DNA from: Austwickia sp.
GTDB taxonomy: Bacteria; Actinomycetota; Actinomycetes; Actinomycetales; Dermatophilaceae
Assembly (NCBI GenBank): GCA_016711265.1
Contig: JADJTI010000006.1
Span: forward strand, 682,001-746,000
DNA: 64,000 nt
Direction: 5' to 3'
In this document: positions 59,360 through 64,000 of the stretch, piece after piece
Layout: each line of letters begins with the position of its first letter
Position numbering within the stretch: position 1 is the stretch's first letter
The notes under the pieces: model-generated
What the model saw: only the letters and a program-made list of their open reading frames with translations
Database searches by the model: none
Told to the model about the DNA's origin: nothing
Position numbers and translations under genes: made by a program

Positions 59360-59761
59360 CTACGGCGTCTGCTGCTGCGGTACCTGCGGGGAGGCCGCGG
59401 CGCCCGTGTCCAGCCCACCCACCATTTCCGCGCCGTCGATCGAGGGCGGAACAGCCTGTGTGGAGCTGGTGGTGTCGGCGTCGGCGGGCTTGTCGGCGCC
59501 CTTGACGTCGGCGACCTTCTCCTTGACCGTCTCGGTGACGTTGTCCTTGACGGTGCCCGCAGCGCTGGCCAGCTTGGCCTGCACCTCGGGCGCTTTCTCC
59601 TTGACGGCCTGACCGGCCTCGGCGACCTTGTCCTGCACCCGCGGGTCGTGCCACAGGTTGTCGGCCTGGGTCTTCATGGCTTCATACCGTTCGCGCCCGG
59701 CGCGGGTCCCGAGCACGTAGCCCACCCCGGCCCCGACGGCGAACATCAGTCTGCCTCGCAT
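59360..59761 (-). CDS. YtxH-like small membrane-associated protein
   Basis: 133 residues. The N-terminus RLMFAVGAGVGYVLGTRAGRERYEAM is the YtxH pattern: a Gly-rich membrane segment, then GTRAGRERYE. A helical region rich in Lys/Glu/Ala (KVAEAGQAVKEKAPEVQAKL, VKDNVTETVKEKVADVK) follows, then a Gln/Pro/Thr tail. Members are abundant in actinobacteria and of unknown, possibly stress-related, function. ATG 59761 has GGGAAGGA 8 nt upstream. Confidence 0.75.
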   Translation of the reverse strand: MRGRLMFAVGAGVGYVLGTRAGRERYEAMKTQADNLWHDPRVQDKVAEAGQAVKEKAPEVQAKLASAAGTVKDNVTETVKEKVADVKGADKPADADTTSSTQAVPPSIDGAEMVGGLDTGAAASPQVPQQQTP

Positions 59762-59991
59762 GGGTTGGTCCTTCCCTGAACGGCCGGGTGACGGCCTGAC
59801 TGGCGGTGGGTCACACGCTGCACGCGGTGTGCGACGGCGTAGGGCCAGGCGGCACGGTCCGCGTGGCCCTACCCACACGTGCTGCCACGCTACCTGCAGA
59901 TCGAGATGGGCACGACCGCAGCGGGTCCGGGCCCCCGAGGGCGGTCGGGGTACGGTGGAGGTGGTGCCGGCCGCGGCTCGGGCCCGCACCG
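59762..59991. other. Gap between the YtxH-like gene and tRNA-Ser
   Basis: 230 bp. TACGGT at 59951-59956 could be the -10 box of the tRNA gene, giving a leader of about 30 nt. No protein gene is supported. Confidence 0.35.
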
Positions 59992-60079
59992 GGAGGGCTC
60001 GCATAGTGGCCTAGTGCGGCGGTCTTGAAAACCGCTATGGGGTGATCCCCCATCGTGGGTTCGAATCCCACGCCCTCCG
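59992..60079 (+). tRNA. tRNA-Ser (anticodon UGA)
   Basis: 88 nt. The acceptor arms GGAGGGC and GCCCTCC pair fully. The anticodon stem GCGGT/ACCGC closes a CTTGAAA loop with anticodon TGA. The T arm GTGGGTTCGAATCCCAC is perfect. A long variable arm (TGGGGTGATCCCCCA) marks a class II tRNA, consistent with serine. CCA is not encoded. Confidence 0.96.
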
Positions 60080-60142
60080 CCGATGCTCGCGGCGGGTCGG
60101 TCGACCCGTTCGAGTGCCGCGTCCAGCCGGTACGCCGATGGG

Positions 60143-60409
60143 TCAGGCCATCGACAGGAAGATCTTCTCGAGGCGTTTGGTGTCCACCTCGCCCGTCTCC
60201 TGCCCGTCGATCACGCACTGCCGCAATGACTGGGCAATGATCGTGAAGGCCGCCCGGTCGATGGCCTTGCTCACCGCCGCCAGCTGGGTCACCACGTCCT
60301 CGCACTCCCGACCGTCATCGATCATGGCTAGAACTCCGCCGAGCTGCCCTTGGGCCCGCCGCAGCCGATTGACGACCGCGGTCAGCTCGGATCGGTTCAG
60401 TTGCACCAT
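60143..60409 (-). CDS. CsoR/RcnR/CstR-family repressor with a C-S-C ligand set
   Basis: 88 residues, all-helical DUF156-type regulator (LNRSELTAVVNRLRRAQGQLGG, then DDGRECEDVVTQLAAVSKAI). At the three positions that bind copper in CsoR (Cys36, His61, Cys65 in the M. tuberculosis numbering) this protein has Cys36, Ser61 and Cys65, with no gap in the alignment. Loss of the His is a mark of the persulfide-sensing CstR branch or of proteins that do not bind Cu(I). AGGAGG lies 5 nt before the ATG, and the operator lies about 45 bp upstream. No copper ATPase or sulfide gene is adjacent; cysK-cysE are 0.9 kb away. Confidence 0.85.
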   Translation of the reverse strand: MVQLNRSELTAVVNRLRRAQGQLGGVLAMIDDGRECEDVVTQLAAVSKAIDRAAFTIIAQSLRQCVIDGQETGEVDTKRLEKIFLSMA

Positions 60410-60454
60410 GTCTTCCTCCTGTACGGCGGCTGAGGACCGCGCGTTCCGACCATC

Positions 60455-60473
60455 ATACCGGTGGGGGTATACC
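60455..60473 (-). promoter_or_regulatory. CsoR-type operator overlapping the repressor promoter
   Basis: ATACCGGTGGGGGTATACC (plus strand) is a G-tract operator with ATAC/GTAT flanks, as bound by CsoR-family proteins. On the minus strand TATGAT directly at its edge fits a -10 box, so the repressor would block its own transcription. Confidence 0.6.
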
Positions 60474-60687
60474 CTGTGCGCTGCGGGTGCGCCACCGTGT
60501 GGGGTGGCGATGATCATCAGGGCCTTGATCAGCGATCCGGACGTCACACTCCGGGTGGTCTACGTCCTCCGAGACGCCTGAAACGATTGAATGGACGCTG
60601 GTGGCGCCGCCCCGTAGCCCGGGGTGGCGGCGGCTGGCGTGGTTCGCCGGGGGGTAATTGGGCAGTGTCGACGAGAGAAGGGACCCC

Positions 60688-61695
60688 ATGGCCGGGAGCG
60701 TCACGATGACGATGGTGGCGCGCGCCGCTGGCGTCTCGGTGAGCACGGTGTCGCACGTCGTGAACGGCACCAGGCCGGTCGCGCCGGCCACCCGCCAGAT
60801 CGTCCTCGACGCCATGGACCGCCTCGACTTCACCCATCGCCCGGTCGCCCGATCCCTGGCTGCCGGGTCGACCACCACGATCGGCCTGGCGATCTCCTCG
60901 TTGTCCACGACGTACTGGCCCGAGCTGGTGGCCGGGTTTCAGGAGGAGGCCCGGCGCTGGAACCTACAGCTCCTGGTCGCCGCCACCGCTGAGGACAACA
61001 TCCACGAGGAGCGCGCGGTGGCCAACCTGCTGGCCCATCACATCGCGGGATTGGTGATCACCCCCGCGCCGAACTGGCAGGACACCACACTGCGGCTGCT
61101 GCGTGAGCACCCCATCCCGTTCGTCATCGTCGACCGGATCCAGGACGTCAAGGCCGATCAGGTCGGTGTCGAGAACGAGACGAGTTCGGCGGCCATCGTC
61201 GATCACCTCATCCAGCGCGGACACACCCGGATCGCGATGATCACCGGCCTGGAGGGCCTGACCACCACGGAGGAGCGGCGCGCCGGGTACCTGCGGGCAT
61301 TTCGTCACCGCGGGGTCGAGGTGGACCCGACGCTGCTGGTCCCGGGCGGATCGACCGAGTCCGGGGGGCGTCGCGCGATGGTCGAGCTGCTGGCCCGCAG
61401 CGACCCCCCGACCGCCGTGTTTTCCGCCTCGGACAGCATGACCGTCGGGGCGCTGCGGGCGTTGCGCGAAGCGAACCTGACAGTCCCGGACGACATGGCG
61501 ATGGTCGCCTTTGATGAGTTCCCGTGGGGCGACGCCTTCGAGCCACGCCTGACGACGGTGGCTCAGCCGTGCTTCGCCATCGGCGCGCGGGCGATCCAGA
61601 TGCTGCGTCGGCGCTTGGAGGACCCATCGCTGCCACCGCAGACGCTGCGCCTGAGCCCGGAGATCGTGCATCGCAGCTCGTGCGGGTGCCGCTGA
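60688..61695 (+). CDS. LacI-family transcriptional regulator
   Basis: 335 residues. The helix-turn-helix TMTMVARAAGVSVSTVSHVVNGTRPVAPATR leads to the hinge RPVARSLAAGST, then a periplasmic-binding-protein-like effector domain (TTIGLAISSLSTTYWPELVAGF, HIAGLVITP, AIVDHLIQRGHTRIAMITG, TAVFSASDSMTVGALRAL, MAMVAFDEFPW). The effector is probably a sugar; the target is unknown. ATG 60688 has AGAAGGG upstream; the frame is open from 60658. TGAAACGATTGAA at 60579-60591 vaguely resembles a LacI-family operator and could mediate autoregulation. It stands alone, with no sugar operon beside it. Confidence 0.9.
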   Translation: MAGSVTMTMVARAAGVSVSTVSHVVNGTRPVAPATRQIVLDAMDRLDFTHRPVARSLAAGSTTTIGLAISSLSTTYWPELVAGFQEEARRWNLQLLVAATAEDNIHEERAVANLLAHHIAGLVITPAPNWQDTTLRLLREHPIPFVIVDRIQDVKADQVGVENETSSAAIVDHLIQRGHTRIAMITGLEGLTTTEERRAGYLRAFRHRGVEVDPTLLVPGGSTESGGRRAMVELLARSDPPTAVFSASDSMTVGALRALREANLTVPDDMAMVAFDEFPWGDAFEPRLTTVAQPCFAIGARAIQMLRRRLEDPSLPPQTLRLSPEIVHRSSCGCR

Positions 61696-62023
61696 CAGCT
61701 CAGTCCGCGGTACGGCGGCATGCGGGTTTGTCGGCAGTTAGGGCCCCCTACCTGGACTTATGTCGACCCTGCGGTGGTGGGTCCCCAGCCGGGGGGCCTT
61801 ATCGCGAGGGTGGCTTCGTGCTACGGTGACTGCGGTTGCAGGTGCAGTTCCGTTGTACGTCGAATCGCCGCCTCCAGGCGGCGTGCTGTTTGTATGGCTT
61901 GTTTGGCGTGGTTCACCGGGCTCGGGATCCATGATTCCGAACTCGTTCGGGGATGACACTGCGACCTCGGGTACCACGCAGTGTGGACCCGGTGGTCAGT
62001 CACAGAAGAGAGTTGTTTTACCC
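61696..62023. promoter_or_regulatory. Upstream region and probable long leader of the cold-shock gene
   Basis: 328 bp with somewhat lower GC toward the right. Several TANNNT hexamers occur (for example TACGGT around 61829) without clear -35 partners. A long 5' leader is usual for cold-shock genes. No coding frame with a ribosome site is seen. Confidence 0.35.
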
Positions 62024-62227
62024 ATGGCACAGGGCACCGTGAAGTGGTTCAACGCCGAAAAGGGCTTCGGCTTCATTGCACAGGACGACGGCGGACCCGA
62101 CGTCTTCGTGCATTACTCGGCGATTCAGACCGGCGGCTACCGGTCGCTCGACGAGGCGCAGCGCGTCGAGTTCGAGGTCACCCAGGGCCCGAAGGGCCCT
62201 CAGGCGGACGCCGTTCGCCCGCTCTAA
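62024..62227 (+). CDS. cspA: Cold-shock protein (CspA family)
   Basis: 67 residues. [20 protein letters not shown] holds RNP1 (KGFGFI) and DVFVHYSAI holds RNP2, the nucleic-acid-binding face of the cold-shock domain. It binds single-stranded RNA and DNA and melts RNA structure. AGAAGAGAG lies upstream of the ATG. Its TAA overlaps the in-frame TAG of the convergent open frame running from the LCP gene; a hairpin terminator follows at 62291. Confidence 0.95.
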   Translation: MAQGTVKWFNAEKGFGFIAQDDGGPDVFVHYSAIQTGGYRSLDEAQRVEFEVTQGPKGPQADAVRPL

Positions 62228-64000
62228 GACTCAGGGCGGCAGTAACCCTTCGATAGAGCTTGCGGCGGCGTCCAGTGGGCGCCGGCCGGACGAGGCCCCT
62301 GGCAATGCCAGGGGCCTCGTTGCATGTCCGGGAGGCGGTGATCGCTCCACCCGCTGCCGCCCGGAACCCCCTTCACGCTCGAACCCACGCCGCTCGCTGA
62401 AACCCACCTTGCTCGCTCGAACCCACGAAGCTTCGTGGGTCCGGCGGTGGGAGGTGGGTCCGGCGGTGGGAGGTGGGTCCGGCGGTGGGAGGTGGGTCCG
62501 GCGGCGGGAGGTGGGTCCGGCGGCGGGAGGTGGGTCCGGCGGTGGGAGGTGGGTCCGGCGGTGGGAGGTGGGTCCGGCGGTGGGAGGTGGGTCCGGCGGT
62601 GGGACGTGGGTCCGACGACCGTGTACCGGGGCTGCTTCAAGGCACTCAGCAGGCCTCGCTGACGTCCACCACGCCCTCCGCGTCCGTTCGAGCTGGACGA
62701 GCTGGACGAGCTGGACGAATTCGACGGGGTGGACGTACGGCTCGAGGTGCGAGTAGAGGTCGCCGTCGGCTTCTTGGTCGGCGTCGCCGTGGGTGTGGGC
62801 CAGGGATGCCCTCGGCCGTCGGTGGCCGGCTGCGGATTCGACGCCGGGTCGATCGCGTGCAAGACGTAGGCGTGCACCCACTCGTAATCCGGCCGGGTGT
62901 TGTCGAAGATCTTGTAGGTGAACGGCAGGCTCCGGATCTTGCCCTTCTGGACCCGGTTGCCCAGTTCGGACCACAGGGCCAGCTGACTGGTGTCGATGTC
63001 GGTGGCGATGTTGTCCTGGGCCACCTTGAGCAAGTCGGGCAGCCTGGTCAACAGGGTCGTCGGGTTCACCTGACGAGCCAGGGCGGCGAGCATGCATCGT
63101 TGCCGTCGCATCCGACTGAAGTCGTCCGTGGTCACCCGGGACCGCGTGTACCACATGGCGGTGTACCCGTCCATGTGCTGCCGTCCCGGCTCGATCCACC
63201 CGGTGATGCTGCCCGGGATGATCTGGCCCGCCTCGTTCAGCTTGCCCCCCTTGGGCAGCCGCTCCTTCACCGTGACGTCGACCCCGCCGACCGCGTCGAC
63301 GAGCGCGCTGAAGCCCCGGATGTCCACGATAACGGTGTTGTCGATCGGCAGCCCCAGGAAGTCGTCGATCACGTCCGAGAGCTCAGCCAGCGCGGCGCTG
63401 CGGGGGTCGTGACCCGGGAAATCGGCCGGTCGGGCGGTCGCCTGCTCCTCGACGCGTCGCCAATAGTTCGTCAACCAGCAATCCGGGCCGCACCGGGTGC
63501 CGTAGGGGAACAGTTTGGCCATCGGGCTCGTGGGCCGGATCGTCCAGCCGTTGAGGTTGCGGGGGATGCCGAACAGCGTGGTGTTTCCGGTGGCCGTGTC
63601 GATGCTGGCGACCATCATCGAATCGGTGCGGATGCCCGGACGGTCGGGGTAGGCGTCGGTCCCCAGCAGGAGCACCGTGATGCGGGGGATGTTCTGCAGC
63701 GCGTCGGGCTTGGCCAGCTCCTGGCTCCGGCCGGTGTCCCGCGGTTTGAGGTTGCTGACCCCGAAGATGCGGGTCACGGCGTCGCGCGAGATCAGCGCGT
63801 ACCGTCCGGCCAGCACGGTGGGGGTGATCAGCACCCCGCAGAGCAGGCCCACGAACATCGACATCCCGATGTTGAGCGCGGTGCTGCCCGGGCGGGCGCG
63901 GGTGATCCAACCGGTGGCGACCACCGAGGCGGCGAGCGCCGCGACCGCGAGACCTCCCCCGATGACGAGGGCCTGTACGACGCGCGGTCGCACCGCGACG
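62224..64000 (-). CDS. LytR-CpsA-Psr (LCP) family protein, 5' end outside window, probable 3' frameshift
   Basis: At least 592 residues; the N-terminus is probably beyond the right edge, because only two of the usual membrane helices are seen ([38 protein letters not shown]). The LCP domain has [42 protein letters not shown] and [20 protein letters not shown], the pyrophosphate-lipid-binding core that attaches glycopolymers to peptidoglycan. It could attach the polysaccharide made at the other end of the window. After a Thr/Pro/Ser tail the frame runs without a stop through the 19-bp repeat array, giving [19 protein letters not shown] repeats, to a TAG at 62224. One base out of frame, the sequence reads [10 protein letters not shown] and a stop at 62646, which is probably the ancestral end. 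Confidence 0.8.
   Translation of the reverse strand, partial: VAVRPRVVQALVIGGGLAVAALAASVVATGWITRARPGSTALNIGMSMFVGLLCGVLITPTVLAGRYALISRDAVTRIFGVSNLKPRDTGRSQELAKPDALQNIPRITVLLLGTDAYPDRPGIRTDSMMVASIDTATGNTTLFGIPRNLNGWTIRPTSPMAKLFPYGTRCGPDCWLTNYWRRVEEQATARPADFPGHDPRSAALAELSDVIDDFLGLPIDNTVIVDIRGFSALVDAVGGVDVTVKERLPKGGKLNEAGQIIPGSITGWIEPGRQHMDGYTAMWYTRSRVTTDDFSRMRRQRCMLAALARQVNPTTLLTRLPDLLKVAQDNIATDIDTSQLALWSELGNRVQKGKIRSLPFTYKIFDNTRPDYEWVHAYVLHAIDPASNPQPATDGRGHPWPTPTATPTKKPTATSTRTSSRTSTPSNSSSSSSSSSSNGRGGRGGRQRGLLSALKQPRYTVVGPTSHRRTHLPPPDPPPTAGPTSHRRTHLPPPDPPPAAGPTSHRRTHLPPPDPPPTAGPTKLRGFERARWVSASGVGSSVKGVPGGSGWSDHRLPDMQRGPWHCQGPRPAGAHWTPPQALSKGYCRPES
62291..62319 (+). terminator. Stem-loop terminator downstream of cspA
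   Basis: CGAGGCCCCTGGCA and TGCCAGGGGCCTCG form a perfect 14-bp inverted repeat around one base, followed by TT. It lies 64 bp past the cspA stop. Confidence 0.65.
62376..62611. repeat. Convergent-gap palindromic element, copy 4, with nine right arms
   Basis: The core ACCCACGAAGCTTCGTGGGT is at 62421-62440. Two 19-bp left arms start at 62376 and 62395. To the right, nine 19-bp units of CCGGCGGTGGGAGGTGGGT run from 62441 to 62611; units 4 and 5 have GGCGGG for GGTGGG, and the last has GGGACG. The plus strand is strongly G-rich, with closely spaced GGG runs. Nineteen is not a multiple of three, yet all minus-strand frames through it are free of stops. Confidence 0.85.

Noticed and set aside
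60509..60581. Short plus-strand frame of about 23 codons downstream of the CsoR-type operator
   Set aside because: Weak ribosome site, and nothing to support translation; it could only be shown by ribosome profiling.
62441..62611. Regular 19-bp units resembling a CRISPR array
   Set aside because: Units are directly adjacent with no unique spacers, and the same unit is the arm of a palindromic element found elsewhere.

Overview
The window is GC-rich DNA (about 70 percent by eye) from an actinobacterium. The signs are frequent GTG starts, TANNNT -10 boxes placed 6-7 nt before start codons, an Ala/Pro-tailed HdrD-like Fe-S protein, a LytR-CpsA-Psr protein, an OpuC-type osmolyte transporter and a CsoR-family regulator. 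A member of the Micrococcales is plausible, but the sequence alone does not fix the genus. About two thirds of the window (1-42.4 kb) is a surface-polysaccharide locus. The rest is housekeeping and transport genes.

Polysaccharide part 1 (about 1-20 kb): a secreted lyase-like protein cut by the window edge, a Wzy-like polymerase, a GT4 glycosyltransferase, a Wzz-like protein carrying a degenerate kinase-like domain, a Wzx-like flippase, a lipoprotein plus SGNH hydrolase pair, a GT2, a hexapeptide acyltransferase and a GT4-GT2 fusion. A seven-gene run follows (12.7-20.1 kb): WecG-type transferase, WecC-type UDP-aminosugar dehydrogenase, adenylating ligase, NadE-like ATP pyrophosphatase, carrier protein, AsnB-like amidotransferase and an SGNH-like protein. 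I read it as an unusual tailoring module that may amidate or acylate a uronic-acid-containing polymer.

Polysaccharide part 2 (about 20.5-42.4 kb): dTDP-rhamnose genes (rmlA, rmlB and a fused rmlC-rmlD), a methyltransferase of lower GC, three paralogous exported proteins sharing an unrecognised C-terminal domain (two of them with malectin-like domains), a fusion of a decayed sugar-phosphate transferase with a WecG-type transferase, several glycosyltransferases, and a second Wzz, Wzy, acetyltransferase and Wzx. The window therefore holds two sets of polymerase, chain-length and flippase genes.

Housekeeping part (42.8-64 kb): a D-Ala-D-Ala carboxypeptidase, dcd, an OpuC-type glycine-betaine ABC transporter operon, a heterodimeric ABC exporter, a 960-bp gap rich in repeats, a 1202-residue HdrD-like Fe-S membrane protein with a repetitive tail, cysK-cysE, a YtxH-like protein, tRNA-Ser(UGA), a CsoR/CstR-like repressor with its operator, a LacI regulator, a cold-shock protein, and a LytR-CpsA-Psr protein cut by the right edge.

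The clearest feature not explained by genes is a family of four repeats built around one identical 20-bp palindrome, flanked by 19-bp arm units. All four lie in gaps between convergent genes, and one has expanded to nine right-arm units. Two 105-bp MITE-like elements with inverted ends, a set of leaderless promoters, and a probable one-base frameshift in the LCP gene are the next most notable observations.
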